A stretch of DNA of 64,000 nt, from assembly GCF_003096995.1 (NCBI RefSeq), contig NZ_QENU01000001.1, positions 186,001 through 250,000 on the forward strand. The letters run 5' to 3'. Each line of letters begins with the position of its first letter. The stretch's first letter is position 1. The DNA comes from Alitibacter langaaensis DSM 22999. GTDB taxonomy: Bacteria; Pseudomonadota; Gammaproteobacteria; Enterobacterales; Pasteurellaceae. The notes beneath the pieces are model-generated. The model was given only the letters and a program-made list of their open reading frames with translations, was not told the origin of the DNA and did no database searches. Shown in pieces: positions 22,992-33,056 of this stretch. A program made the translations under genes and the position numbers.

Positions 22992-23513
22992 CTATTCAGT
23001 TTGTTCTGTTTGATTCTGTTGTTGGCTTTGTTGTTCGTTTTGTTGCTCGAAAGCTTTGTCGGCATATTCAAAAATTTGCCAAATTTCGTCCGCACTTTGT
23101 GCAGCACGCAATTGTTTACAAAGCGATTTGTCGGTGAGCCGTTGCGAAAATTCTTCTAATACGCTGATATATTGGCTACACATACCTTCTGGAATGAGCG
23201 TGACAAAGATTAAATCGACATCACGTTTATCTAACGCATCGTAATCTAAAGGCTCGCTCAGCTGCAAAAAAATCGCTATCGCTTTATCGCCAACGGGTAG
23301 TTTTGCACGCGGCATTGCCACGCCATTGCCAAGCCCGGTACAGCCTAATTTTTCACGGTTAAATAATCCAGCAAAACATTGTGAACTGGGAAATTCACTT
23401 TCTGCGATTTTGGATTCAACCATACGCCCAATGGATTCAAACATGGTTTTTTTGCTGGAATAAACCATACCTTGCCGAATATTATCGGGCGTTAAGATTT
23501 CAGTAAATTTCAT
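22992..23513 (-). CDS. ptsN: PtsN (EIIA-Ntr)-like protein lacking the active-site His
   Basis: A 173-residue EIIA-Ntr fold regulator of the nitrogen PTS. The context (lptB upstream, rapZ downstream) and [18 protein letters not shown] identify it. The canonical motif GNGIAIPH, with the phosphorylated His (His73 in E. coli), here reads GNGVAMPR; the codon at 23307-23309 encodes Arg69. The last 20 residues are Gln-rich and low-complexity. Phosphotransfer as in E. coli is therefore unlikely; it may act as a fixed-state partner. The gene is otherwise intact. Confidence 0.9.
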   Translation of the reverse strand: MKFTEILTPDNIRQGMVYSSKKTMFESIGRMVESKIAESEFPSSQCFAGLFNREKLGCTGLGNGVAMPRAKLPVGDKAIAIFLQLSEPLDYDALDKRDVDLIFVTLIPEGMCSQYISVLEEFSQRLTDKSLCKQLRAAQSADEIWQIFEYADKAFEQQNEQQSQQQNQTEQTE

Positions 23514-23515
23514 CG

Positions 23516-24241
23516 TTATAACTTAAATTCTTCACCCAGATACACCTGTTTGACATGCTCATTATTCATGACTTCATCAGGGGTGCCTGTGGCGATCATT
23601 TTGCCTGCACTTACAATATAAGCGCGTTCACAAACATCTAACGTTTCCCGTACATTATGGTCAGTGATTAATACACCTAAACCACGATCACGGAGATCTT
23701 TGATAATTTTTTTAATATCAATCACGGAAATTGGGTCAACCCCAGCGAAAGGCTCATCCAATAAAATAAATTTGGGGTTCGCAGCCAATGCGCGAGCGAT
23801 TTCAACACGGCGGCGTTCACCACCAGAAAGTGATTGCCCAAGGCTGTCACGAATGTGGCTGATATTAAATTCTTCAATTAATTCTTCTGCACGATCACGG
23901 CGCTGTTCTTGGTTGAGATCTTTACGAATTTCAAGAACCGCCATTAAATTATCATAAACGCTCAAACGGCGGAAAATAGAGGCTTCTTGTGGTAAATAAC
24001 CGATGCCTTTTTGCGCGCGGTTGTGCATTGGCAATAAACTAATATCTTCATCATCAATACGAATTGTGCCTTGATCATGGCGCACTAAACCTACAACCAT
24101 ATAGAATGAAGTGGTTTTTCCTGCACCATTGGGGCCTAATAACCCGACAATTTCATTTGAACGCACCGTGAAACCCACATCGGAGACCACTTGACGCGTT
24201 TTATAACTTTTTGCTAAATGTTCTGCATAAAGCACTGACAT
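23516..24241 (-). CDS. lptB: LPS transport ATPase LptB
   Basis: The ATP-binding subunit (241 residues) of the LptBFGC complex that extracts lipooligosaccharide from the inner membrane. Walker [11 protein letters not shown]-loop LPQEASIF, signature LSGGERRR, Walker [13 protein letters not shown] and the switch His in [10 protein letters not shown] are all present. It follows lptA and precedes ptsN by a few bases; lptF/lptG are elsewhere. Confidence 0.97.
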   Translation of the reverse strand: MSVLYAEHLAKSYKTRQVVSDVGFTVRSNEIVGLLGPNGAGKTTSFYMVVGLVRHDQGTIRIDDEDISLLPMHNRAQKGIGYLPQEASIFRRLSVYDNLMAVLEIRKDLNQEQRRDRAEELIEEFNISHIRDSLGQSLSGGERRRVEIARALAANPKFILLDEPFAGVDPISVIDIKKIIKDLRDRGLGVLITDHNVRETLDVCERAYIVSAGKMIATGTPDEVMNNEHVKQVYLGEEFKL

Positions 24242-24252
24242 ATTAAGAAATC

Positions 24253-24768
24253 CTATTTTTTCTTATCATTAAGCTGATTTGGAATTAATATTGTTCGTAC
24301 ACGATCATTGGCGGCGCTTGTCGCTTTCAACTGCTGTTTTTGCACGTCATAAGTAATGACATCGCCATTAATTTTGCTGTCGAGCTGTTTTAACTCAGCA
24401 TTGCCTGTTAAGGTTAAAAATTCTTTGCCAAGATCATAATGCACTTTATTGGCTTTGCCATCTACTGGTTTACCATCGTCTAATTTCTGATGAAAGGTAA
24501 CAGGCGAGCCAAAGGCTTCCACAGTTTCTTTTTTATTGGAGCCTTCTGGTGGACGAGTAATGACCACTTTGTTGGCTTTGATTAAAATGGAACCTTGAGT
24601 AATGACAACATTATCCGTAAAGGTAACGACGCTATTTTCCATATCAAGGGATTGATTGTCCGAAGTGATATTAATAGGTTGATCGGTATCACTTTTCAAG
24701 GCAGAAGCTGAAAATGACGCCACCATTAATAGGGCAGAAACTAGAATTTTATTGGTTGTCGATTTCAT
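24253..24768 (-). CDS. lptA: LPS transport periplasmic protein LptA
   Basis: A 171-residue periplasmic OstA-domain protein that bridges LptC and LptD. A signal peptide ends near residue 23 ([11 protein letters not shown]). [33 protein letters not shown] is the conserved start of the beta-jellyroll. Its start overlaps the lptC 3' end, as is usual for this operon. Confidence 0.94.
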   Translation of the reverse strand: MKSTTNKILVSALLMVASFSASALKSDTDQPINITSDNQSLDMENSVVTFTDNVVITQGSILIKANKVVITRPPEGSNKKETVEAFGSPVTFHQKLDDGKPVDGKANKVHYDLGKEFLTLTGNAELKQLDSKINGDVITYDVQKQQLKATSAANDRVRTILIPNQLNDKKK

Positions 24769-25393
24769 AATGAGTTTTCACCTGTTCCTTTAATGTTGCA
24801 ATTTGTTGTTTCAAATTGCCGTTTAATTTTAAGCCTGTGCTGGTGAAATTCTGACCATTAATTTTCACCATTTTATCTGAAGTAATATCCTGCGTTTTTA
24901 AGTTCACAACAGCCGCGTCGGTTTCTATACGTTGCAATTTAGAGACGGGCAACAAACTTTGTGCGATAACATTGCCCTCTAGCTCTAGCATATTATCTTT
25001 GGTTAATGTTGCTTTATTCGCCGTCAATTTCCAACTTTCTGTTTGATTTTTGACCGCACTTTGTGTGTCGTTAGCGGGCGTATTGTCATTTTTATTGTCA
25101 TTGTTATCGTTATTTTTTAACGTTTGTACATCAAGCACATAGACAATCGGGCTTTCAAATTCTGTACGCCCGTCTAAAGTAAAATGCTCTACCTTATCTG
25201 CCAATGCAACATATTGTTTTTCGCCCGTTGGGGAAAACACCGTCGTTTCCATTTTGTGCCCAATGTATTCTGGGCTTTCAGGCGCTTTGACTAAGTCTGT
25301 TAAATTTGTATCATCTTGATTCAAGGAATAAAACCACGCTAATAAAACTAACGCAATCACCCCAAGAACCAAATTCCAACGAATATTCATCAT
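24749..25393 (-). CDS. lptC: LPS export protein LptC
   Basis: A bitopic inner-membrane protein (214 residues): one N-terminal membrane segment (NLVLGVIALVLLAWFY) and a periplasmic jellyroll that passes LPS to LptA. An Asn/Asp-rich low-complexity stretch about residues 93-113 interrupts the domain and contains an uptake core (near 25062) that is read as SAV. Two Met codons stand at the start; either is possible. In enterobacteria kdsC precedes it; that gene is absent here. Confidence 0.9.
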   Translation of the reverse strand: MMNIRWNLVLGVIALVLLAWFYSLNQDDTNLTDLVKAPESPEYIGHKMETTVFSPTGEKQYVALADKVEHFTLDGRTEFESPIVYVLDVQTLKNNDNNDNKNDNTPANDTQSAVKNQTESWKLTANKATLTKDNMLELEGNVIAQSLLPVSKLQRIETDAAVVNLKTQDITSDKMVKINGQNFTSTGLKLNGNLKQQIATLKEQVKTHYEIDNQ

Positions 25394-25701
25394 GCTGATC
25401 TGTTTTTCCTTCGCTAAATCAATGGCAGATCATAGCATATTTTAGCGAAATGTTGGGGTTCGAGTGAAAATAATTCATCGCTAAATTATTTTTATGACTC
25501 ATGCACATATTGTATTATGTTTCTGAATAAAATAGACCTTAAAAACGTCATCATTTTGTGAGTGGCGAGCAGTTTTCGTTTATAGAGATTATCCTTGTTA
25601 GCCAGTTAAATTTCAGCTATTCATAATGAATATAGCGATATGCTCAAAAGTGCGGTCAATTTTATGATAATTTTAAATCGGATTATTAACGGAGTGAGTG
25701 T
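25394..25701. other. Intergenic region lptC/glxK
   Basis: About 300 bp between divergent genes. It holds one uptake core near 25648 and AT-rich segments that probably carry both promoters. I see no ORF, RNA structure or clear operator. Confidence 0.5.
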
Positions 25702-26844
25702 ATGAAAATTGTTATTGCGCCAGATTCTTATAAAGAAAGCCTTTCTGCACTGCAGGTGGCGAATGCCATTGAGAAAGGCTTTAAGCACATTTTCCCCAAT
25801 GCTACTTATCTCAAAGTTCCTGTCGCAGATGGCGGTGAAGGCACGGTTGACACGATGATTGAAGCAACGGCAGGTAAAAAAATTGAATTAGCTGTCGTTG
25901 GCGCTTTAGGCACAGCCTTAACAGGCTTTGGGGGGATTTCAGGCGATAGCAAAGTTGCCTTCATTGAAGTCGCCGCCGCTTGTGGTATTGAGCAAGTACC
26001 CGCAGAACAACGCAATCCTCTCATCACCACGACTTATGGTGTCGGCGAATTAATTTTATCTGCCCTTGATTTAGGCGTACGCCATTTTATTGTCGGGCTT
26101 GGTGGCAGTGCAACCAATGATGGCGGCGCAGGCATGTTACAAGCCCTTGGCGCTAAATTATTAGATGAAAAGGGCAAACAATTAGGTTACGGCGGTGCAG
26201 AGCTTATTCGTCTGGCGAAAATCGATCTTTCTGAATTTGATCCACGCCTAAAAGAATGTCGTTTTGATGTGGCTTGCGATGTCACCAATCCTTTAGTCGG
26301 TGAAAAAGGCGCATCGGCTATTTTTGGTCCCCAAAAAGGGGCAACGCCCGAAATGGTCAAACAACTTGATCAAGCGCTTAATCATTATGCTGATGTGATC
26401 GCTGATGATCTTCATGTTGAAGTAAAAAATATACCGGGCGCAGGGGCTGCAGGTGGTTTGGGCGCGGCTTTTGCAGGTGTTTTAAAAGCCGAATTAAAAA
26501 GTGGTATCGGCATTATCACCGAATTACTTAAACTAGAAGAAAAAATGAAAGATGCCAACCTAGTCATTACAGGCGAAGGGCGTCTAGATCATCAAAGCAT
26601 TAATGGCAAAGTCCCTGTGGGCGTAGCGGCGGTGGCAAAACGGCATAACATTCCAGTTATTGGAATTGCGGGCAGCCTTGGGCAGGATATTGATGTGGTT
26701 TATGAGTACGGATTAGACGCGGTATTTAGCGTTCTCAATAAAGTTTGCAGCCTGACAGAAGCCTTAGAGCCAACCACCGCAGCGATGAATTTAGAAATAA
26801 CCGCAAGGAATATTGCCGCCACATTAAAAATGAATATGGCATAA
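25702..26844 (+). CDS. glxK: Glycerate kinase
   Basis: A 380-residue GarK/GlxK-family kinase that phosphorylates D-glycerate, feeding it into glycolysis. MKIVIAPDSYKESLSA, VADGGEGTVD, GLGGSATNDGGAGMLQALGA and TGEGRLDHQS are family signatures. It appears monocistronic, with GGAG upstream; no glyoxylate or glucarate genes lie beside it. Confidence 0.95.
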   Translation: MKIVIAPDSYKESLSALQVANAIEKGFKHIFPNATYLKVPVADGGEGTVDTMIEATAGKKIELAVVGALGTALTGFGGISGDSKVAFIEVAAACGIEQVPAEQRNPLITTTYGVGELILSALDLGVRHFIVGLGGSATNDGGAGMLQALGAKLLDEKGKQLGYGGAELIRLAKIDLSEFDPRLKECRFDVACDVTNPLVGEKGASAIFGPQKGATPEMVKQLDQALNHYADVIADDLHVEVKNIPGAGAAGGLGAAFAGVLKAELKSGIGIITELLKLEEKMKDANLVITGEGRLDHQSINGKVPVGVAAVAKRHNIPVIGIAGSLGQDIDVVYEYGLDAVFSVLNKVCSLTEALEPTTAAMNLEITARNIAATLKMNMA

Positions 26845-26897
26845 CGTGCATTGCGTAACGCACAACGACATTGATCGTAATTCAATAGCGAGAGTAT

Positions 26898-26937
26898 AAC
26901 GCCAAGTATGGTAGAGAGATTAAACCATCTTGGCGTT
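26898..26937. other. Strong hairpin in the glxK-gltA spacer
   Basis: AACGCCAAGTATGGT (left) and ACCATCTTGGCGTT (right) form a 14-bp stem with one bulged base around a loop of about 11 bases. No T run follows on either strand, so it is not a typical terminator. The rest of the 26845-27142 gap carries one uptake core near 27108 and no convincing gene. Confidence 0.6.
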
Positions 26938-27142
26938 GATAATCCTGATTTCTGTAAAGAGAAAATAATACTCACATAATTTGAATGCTCCAAAACAAAT
27001 GCCCTTAACCTTGCTGAGAAAGTTAAGAGCATTATTCATTTGCAATGAAATTGCAGTTGGGTTTTGTGGGGTGGCTAGATAATCTCGAAATTTTCTCAAT
27101 TTTGACCGCACTTTATGACAATTTTATTCCCCTTTTATATTG

Positions 27143-28426
27143 TTACCCTTTCGGCATCGGTGGGAAATCGCGTTCTTTATGTCCCGTGTAGATTTGGCGT
27201 GGACGAACGATTTTGAAGTTGCCTTGTCGGTACATTTCTTTCCAGTGAGCGATCCAACCAACGGTTCTTGCCAACGCAAACATAACGGTGAACATGGAAG
27301 TTGGGATGCCGATAGCTTTTAATACAATCCCTGAGTAGAAGTCCACATTGGGGTAGAGTTTGTGCTCAATGAAATAAGGATCATTTAGCGCGATACGCTC
27401 TAATTCAAGTGCCACATCAAATAATGGATTGTCGATGTTGAGCTCTCTTAATACTTCATAACAGGTTTCACGCATCACTTTAGCGCGCGGATCGTAATTT
27501 TTATACACACGATGGCCAAAGCCCATTAAGCGGAATGGATCGCTTTTATCTTTGGCGCGCGCGATAAATTCTGGAATTCTGTCCACCGTGCCAATTTCTT
27601 CTAGCATATTAATGCAGGCTTCATTGGCACCGCCGTGTGCAGGCCCCCATAATGAAGCGATACCCGCAGCGATACAGGCAAATGGGTTGGCACCCGATGA
27701 TGCGGCGGTGCGCACTGTTGAGGTGGACGCATTTTGTTCGTGATCCGCGTGCAGAATAAAGATTTTATCTAAAGCGCGTTCCAGCACAGGGTTGACGACG
27801 TAAGGCTCGCAAGGGGTTGCAAACATCATATAAAGGAAGTTGCCCGCATAAGATAAATGATTTTGCGGGAACATAAATGGCTGCCCAATGGAATATTTAT
27901 AACACATTGCCGCCAACGTCGGGATTTTGGCTAATAGGCGAATTGCGGTCAATTCGCGGTGTTCTTCTTTGTTTACATCGATAGAATCGTGATAGAACGC
28001 CGCTAATGCGCCACTCACCCCGCACATCACCGCCATTGGATGCGAATCTCGGCGGAACCCTTGGAAGAACTTGGTTAATTGTTCGTGTACCAAGGTATGA
28101 CGTTTCACTAACTGGCTAAATTCATCGTATTGCTGCTTGGTTGGGCGTTCGCCAAAGAGCAAGAGATAACTAATTTCAAGATAATCACCATTGGCAGCCA
28201 GTTGGTCAATGGGGTAGCCACGATAGAGAAGCATACCGTTATCACCGTCCACATAGGTGATTTCAGATTCACAAACTGCCGTTGAAACTAAACCGGGATC
28301 GTAAGCAAAGAGCTGGTGCTTTGTTAACGGACGCATATCTACCGCTTCATAACCCAGTGTGCCTTTGTAAACGTTGAGCTCGTAATCGTGATCATTGATC
28401 GTAAGGGTTGCTTGTGCCTTTGCCAT
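27143..28426 (-). CDS. gltA: Citrate synthase GltA
   Basis: A 427-residue type II (hexameric, NADH-sensitive type) citrate synthase that joins acetyl-CoA and oxaloacetate. Catalytic segments seen are [33 protein letters not shown] (His), [14 protein letters not shown] (His/Arg) and [10 protein letters not shown] (Asp in the family position). The N-terminal domain is full length. Transcribed away from icd, sharing a 277-bp control region. H. influenzae lacks this gene. Confidence 0.97.
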   Translation of the reverse strand: MAKAQATLTINDHDYELNVYKGTLGYEAVDMRPLTKHQLFAYDPGLVSTAVCESEITYVDGDNGMLLYRGYPIDQLAANGDYLEISYLLLFGERPTKQQYDEFSQLVKRHTLVHEQLTKFFQGFRRDSHPMAVMCGVSGALAAFYHDSIDVNKEEHRELTAIRLLAKIPTLAAMCYKYSIGQPFMFPQNHLSYAGNFLYMMFATPCEPYVVNPVLERALDKIFILHADHEQNASTSTVRTAASSGANPFACIAAGIASLWGPAHGGANEACINMLEEIGTVDRIPEFIARAKDKSDPFRLMGFGHRVYKNYDPRAKVMRETCYEVLRELNIDNPLFDVALELERIALNDPYFIEHKLYPNVDFYSGIVLKAIGIPTSMFTVMFALARTVGWIAHWKEMYRQGNFKIVRPRQIYTGHKERDFPPMPKG

Positions 28427-28703
28427 ATAACTCTCCTGTATTGAAATATTATTAGAATTTTAGGAAAACAGGCTTTGAACTTATCACTATCTCGAATCAT
28501 TTTGCAATATATTTTTATGCATGAATGGTTTCAGCATTTAAAAGTGCGGTCAAAATTAGAAAAATTTTAATGGTTGTCAATATTTTTTAGGCAAACCTAT
28601 TCTTTTTTAACGCGAAAGGTGCTATTTTTCTAAACTTATTCGGCTAAATTTATAACAAATAATTTACAAAAATGCCGTGCTTTAGCATTCATCAGGAGGT
28701 TTT

Positions 28704-29963
28704 ATGCAATCACACACTCAGTCAAAAGTTCAAGTTCCACAAGGTGAAAAAATTCAGCTCGCAGCGGGTGGGGCATTAGTGGTGCCCGATAACCCGATTA
28801 TTCCTTTTATTGAAGGCGACGGCATTGGCGTTGATGTTACCCCAGCGATGCAAGCGGTTATTGATGCGGCGGTGGAAAAAGCGTATCAAGGCAAACGCCA
28901 AATTTCGTGGATGGAAATTTATGCTGGCGGTAAAGCAAATGACGTTTATGGTGAAAATACTTGGTTGCCAGCGGAAACCTTAGATTTTATTCGTGATTAT
29001 CATGTGGCGATTAAAGGCCCATTGATGACGCCAGTGGGCGGTGGCATTCGTTCTTTGAATGTAGCAATGCGCCAAGGGTTGGATTTGTATAATTGTCTTC
29101 GCCCTGTTCGTTATTACGAAGGCACGCCAAGCCCAGTGAAACACCCTGAATTAGTGGATATGGTGATTTTCCGTGAAAATTCGGAAGATATTTATGCGGG
29201 TGTGGAATGGGTTGCGGGTTCTGCGGAAGCCAATAAAGTGATCAATTTCTTGCAACAAGAAATGGGCGTAACCAAAATTCGTTTCACCGAAGATTGTGGC
29301 ATTGGCATTAAACCTGTTTCCAAACAAGGCACACAACGTTTAGTACGCGCCGCATTGCAATATGTGATTGATAATGACCGCACTTCGCTCACCCTTGTGC
29401 ATAAAGGCAATATTATGAAATTCACAGAGGGCGCATTCAAAGAATGGGGTTATCAAGTGGCAAAAGAATTTGATGCTGAATTTATCGAACAAGGCCCTTG
29501 GATGCGACTAAAAAATCCGAATACAGGGCGTGAAATCATCATCAAAGATTGCATTGCAGACGCGTTTTTACAAGAAGTGTTATTGCACCCAACGGATTAT
29601 GATGTGATTGCCACCTTAAATCTGAATGGCGATTATATTTCCGATGCGCTAGCCGCCCAAGTGGGGGGCATTGGTATCTCGCCAGGTGCGAATATTGGCG
29701 CTGAAGCAGCAATTTTTGAAGCCACTCATGGCACAGCACCGAAAATTGCAGGGCAAAATAAAGGAAACCCAGGATCGCTCATTTTAAGTGGAGAGATGAT
29801 GCTGCGTCATCTTGGTTGGACTGAAGCCGCAGATTTAGTGGTGAATGCCGTATCAAAAACCATCGCCAATAAAACGGTGACCTTTGATTTCGCAGAAATG
29901 CTAGAAGGGGCAACTTTGCGTTCTACTTCAGAATTTGCACAAGATATTATTCAAAATATGTAA
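28704..29963 (+). CDS. icd: NADP-dependent isocitrate dehydrogenase Icd
   Basis: A 419-residue decarboxylating dehydrogenase. [41 protein letters not shown] (substrate Ser in the phosphorylation loop of E. coli Icd), [15 protein letters not shown] and [19 protein letters not shown] are all conserved. An AGGAGG ribosome site precedes the ATG. acnB follows after 30 bp, so the two are probably cotranscribed. Confidence 0.97.
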   Translation: MQSHTQSKVQVPQGEKIQLAAGGALVVPDNPIIPFIEGDGIGVDVTPAMQAVIDAAVEKAYQGKRQISWMEIYAGGKANDVYGENTWLPAETLDFIRDYHVAIKGPLMTPVGGGIRSLNVAMRQGLDLYNCLRPVRYYEGTPSPVKHPELVDMVIFRENSEDIYAGVEWVAGSAEANKVINFLQQEMGVTKIRFTEDCGIGIKPVSKQGTQRLVRAALQYVIDNDRTSLTLVHKGNIMKFTEGAFKEWGYQVAKEFDAEFIEQGPWMRLKNPNTGREIIIKDCIADAFLQEVLLHPTDYDVIATLNLNGDYISDALAAQVGGIGISPGANIGAEAAIFEATHGTAPKIAGQNKGNPGSLILSGEMMLRHLGWTEAADLVVNAVSKTIANKTVTFDFAEMLEGATLRSTSEFAQDIIQNM

Positions 29964-29993
29964 ATACAATTAAAGAATTAGGAATTTTTTGCT

Positions 29994-32597
29994 ATGGACT
30001 TTCTACAAGATTATCAACAGCACGTTGAGCAACGTGCCCAAGAAGGCGTGGTGCCACAGCCATTAAATGCAGAACAAACTGCACAATTAATCGAATTATT
30101 GAAAAATCCACCGCAAGGCAAAGCGGATTTTTTACTTGAACTTTTTCAGCAACGTATTCCCGCAGGCGTGGATGAAGCGGCTTATGTGAAAGCGGCATTT
30201 CTTGCCGATATTAGCCAAGGCAAAACAGATTGTCCGTTAATTTCAGCCAAAAGTGCGGTGGAAATTTTAGGAAAAATGCAAGGCGGCTACAATATTGAGC
30301 CACTTTTGACCGCACTTGATCATCCAGATCTTGCGCCAATTGCGGCGAAAGAATTGTCTAATACGCTTTTAATGTTTGATAGTTTTCATGATGTGGTAGA
30401 GCGAGCAGAGCAAGGCAATCAATATGCGCAACAAGTGTTGCAATCTTGGGCGGATGCTGAGTGGTTTACACGCCGCGCTAAACTCGCTGAAAAAATCACG
30501 GTCACTGTTTTCAAAGTCACAGGCGAAACCAACACAGATGATTTATCCCCTGCGCAAGATGCGTGGTCTCGCCCCGATATTCCGTTGCACGCTAACGCAA
30601 TGTTAAAAATGCCGCGAGATGGCATTATTCCTGATGATCCAACTCAAGTTGGGCCAATCAAACAAATTGAAAGCTTGAAAGAAAAAGGCTTTCCATTGGC
30701 TTATGTCGGCGATGTCGTGGGGACGGGATCTTCACGCAAATCTGCTACTAACTCGTTGCTATGGTTTATGGGAGAAGATATCCCTTATATTCCAAACAAA
30801 CGTGCGGGCGGCGTGGTGCTCGGTGGAAAAATTGCCCCGATTTTCTTTAATACTTTAGAAGATGCGGGCGCTTTGCCGATTGAAGTTGATGTGAGCCAGC
30901 TGAATATGGGCGATGTGATCGATATTTATCCTTACGAGGGCAAAATCTGCCTCCATAATAGCGAACAAGTGCTTGCAGAATTTAGCTTAAAAACGAAAGT
31001 ATTATTAGATGAAGTTCGTGCTGGTGGGCGCATTCCGCTCATTATTGGACGCGGCTTGACGCACAAAGCCCGTATGGCATTAGGCTTGCCTGAATCCGAT
31101 CTTTTCTTAAAACCACAAAGTGCGGTCGAAAATGGCAAAGGTTTTACATTAGCGCAAAAAATGGTGGGACGAGCTTGTGGCGTAGAGGGCATTCGCCCAG
31201 GGCAATATTGCGAACCAAGAATGACATCTGTTGGCTCACAAGATACAACGGGCCCGATGACGCGCGATGAACTTAAAGATCTTGCCTGCCTTGGTTTTTC
31301 TGCGGATCTGGTTATGCAATCATTCTGCCACACCGCGGCGTATCCAAAAACCGTGGACGTGGTAACACATCACACCTTGCCTGATTTTATTATGAATCGT
31401 GGTGGGGTCTCGCTTCGCCCAGGTGATGGCGTTATCCATTCATGGTTAAACCGTATGTTGTTGCCAGACACTGTCGGCACAGGTGGCGATTCTCATACCC
31501 GTTTCCCAATTGGGATTTCATTCCCCGCAGGTTCGGGATTGGTGGCATTTGCTGCAGCCACTGGTGTGATGCCTTTGGATATGCCTGAATCGGTTTTAGT
31601 CCGTTTCAAAGGCGAAATGCAACCAGGAATCACCTTGCGCGATTTGGTTCATGCCATTCCATATTATGCCATTCAGCAAGGGCTATTAACGGTTGAGAAA
31701 AAAGGAAAACAAAATATTTTCTCAGGGCGTATTTTAGAGATTGAAGGGCTTGAAAATCTTAAAATCGAACAGGCTTTTGAATTGGCAGATGCTTCCGCCG
31801 AACGTTCAGCCGCGGCTTGCACCATCAAATTAGACCAAGCGCCGATTATTGAATATCTCAATTCAAATATGACCTTATTAAAATGGATGATTGCAGAAGG
31901 CTATGGCGATAAACGCACGCTAGAACGCCGAGTGAAAGCGATGCAAGCTTGGATTGATGACCCACAATTATTGGAAGCGGACAAAGATGCGGAATATGCC
32001 GCAGTGATCGAAATTGATTTAAATGAAATCAAAGAACCGATTGTTTGTGCGCCAAATGATCCTGATGATGCTCGCCTGTTATCAGAAGTGCAAGGCGATA
32101 AAATTGACGAAGTCTTTATTGGCTCATGCATGACAAATATTGGCCACTTCCGTGCAGCGGGTAAATTGCTCAACAAATTCCGCGGCATCATTCCAACGCG
32201 TTTATGGGTCGCGCCGCCAACAAAAATGGATGCGGCACAGCTTACAGAAGAAGGCTATTACAGTGTGTATGGCAAATCAGGCGCTCGAGTGGAAATGCCA
32301 GGCTGTTCTCTTTGTATGGGGAACCAGGCTCGAGTGGCTGACAACGCAACGGTGGTGTCCACATCCACCCGAAATTTCCCTAATCGTTTAGGGCAAGGGG
32401 CAAATGTGTATTTGGCTTCGGCAGAATTGGCTGCGGTTGCCGCACTGCTTGGAAAGCTCCCAACGCCTGAAGAATATTTGTCTTATGTCGCAGATTTGCA
32501 GCAAAATAAAGAAGAGATCTACCGCTATATGAATTTCGACCAAATCGAAACTTATATGAAAAAAGCGGATTCAGTAATCTTCCAACAACCTGCTTAA
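29994..32597 (+). CDS. acnB: Aconitate hydratase B
   Basis: An 867-residue [4Fe-4S] aconitase. The N-terminal HEAT-like domain is present, followed by the swivel domain ([38 protein letters not shown]) and the catalytic domain with DSHTRFPIG. The cluster cysteines are in [12 protein letters not shown] and [13 protein letters not shown]. AcnB can also bind mRNA when iron is low. Three uptake cores lie in or at the end of the gene. Confidence 0.97.
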   Translation: MDFLQDYQQHVEQRAQEGVVPQPLNAEQTAQLIELLKNPPQGKADFLLELFQQRIPAGVDEAAYVKAAFLADISQGKTDCPLISAKSAVEILGKMQGGYNIEPLLTALDHPDLAPIAAKELSNTLLMFDSFHDVVERAEQGNQYAQQVLQSWADAEWFTRRAKLAEKITVTVFKVTGETNTDDLSPAQDAWSRPDIPLHANAMLKMPRDGIIPDDPTQVGPIKQIESLKEKGFPLAYVGDVVGTGSSRKSATNSLLWFMGEDIPYIPNKRAGGVVLGGKIAPIFFNTLEDAGALPIEVDVSQLNMGDVIDIYPYEGKICLHNSEQVLAEFSLKTKVLLDEVRAGGRIPLIIGRGLTHKARMALGLPESDLFLKPQSAVENGKGFTLAQKMVGRACGVEGIRPGQYCEPRMTSVGSQDTTGPMTRDELKDLACLGFSADLVMQSFCHTAAYPKTVDVVTHHTLPDFIMNRGGVSLRPGDGVIHSWLNRMLLPDTVGTGGDSHTRFPIGISFPAGSGLVAFAAATGVMPLDMPESVLVRFKGEMQPGITLRDLVHAIPYYAIQQGLLTVEKKGKQNIFSGRILEIEGLENLKIEQAFELADASAERSAAACTIKLDQAPIIEYLNSNMTLLKWMIAEGYGDKRTLERRVKAMQAWIDDPQLLEADKDAEYAAVIEIDLNEIKEPIVCAPNDPDDARLLSEVQGDKIDEVFIGSCMTNIGHFRAAGKLLNKFRGIIPTRLWVAPPTKMDAAQLTEEGYYSVYGKSGARVEMPGCSLCMGNQARVADNATVVSTSTRNFPNRLGQGANVYLASAELAAVAALLGKLPTPEEYLSYVADLQQNKEEIYRYMNFDQIETYMKKADSVIFQQPA

Positions 32598-32609
32598 TTC
32601 AATAAGCAT

Positions 32610-32653
32610 AAAAGTGCGGTTAAAAATTGTAAATTTTTGACCGCACTTTTTTA
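32610..32653 (+). terminator. Uptake-signal dyad terminator after acnB
   Basis: AAAAGTGCGGTTAAAAATT and AAATTTTTGACCGCACTTTT pair almost fully, followed by a short T run, 13 bp after the acnB stop. Confidence 0.88.
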
Positions 32654-33056
32654 TTTTAGGGGAGGTTTATAGTTATGAGATTAAATAAATAGCTGGTTGT
32701 TTATTTTAGATATTTTATTGAGATTTGTATAAAAACAGAAAATAAAGTAAATAAGAATAAATTTCATTTTAACTTCACGAAATAACTATTTGGCCTAAAT
32801 CAATTATTCCAACTGATGATATCAAATATGTCTATCTACCATATAATCTCTATTTTTAACTATTCATGATAGAGAAATAATATTTAATAAGACTTTATCA
32901 GCAAAACTATTTAATCATATCCTTTATTTTTATTCTAAAAAAGTATAAATAAATAATTTACAATTACATCAATATGATCAAAAATTAAACAGAGTTAGTG
33001 GAGGGGGTGTTATTTCTAGCTCAATAATCTATGTATCATATAAAAGGGACCAAGTT
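32654..33056. other. AT-rich upstream region of the adhesin gene
   Basis: About 400 bp with no gene and no uptake core, distinctly richer in A and T than the backbone. It must contain the adhesin promoter; AGGGA near 33047 is its ribosome site. I see no simple-sequence repeat that would suggest phase variation. Confidence 0.55.

Noticed and set aside
26700-27111. Minus-strand ORFs of 60-110 codons in the glxK-gltA gap
   Set aside because: They overlap glxK or are short, lack ribosome sites and show no recognisable motif. An insertion-sequence remnant was considered but nothing supports it.
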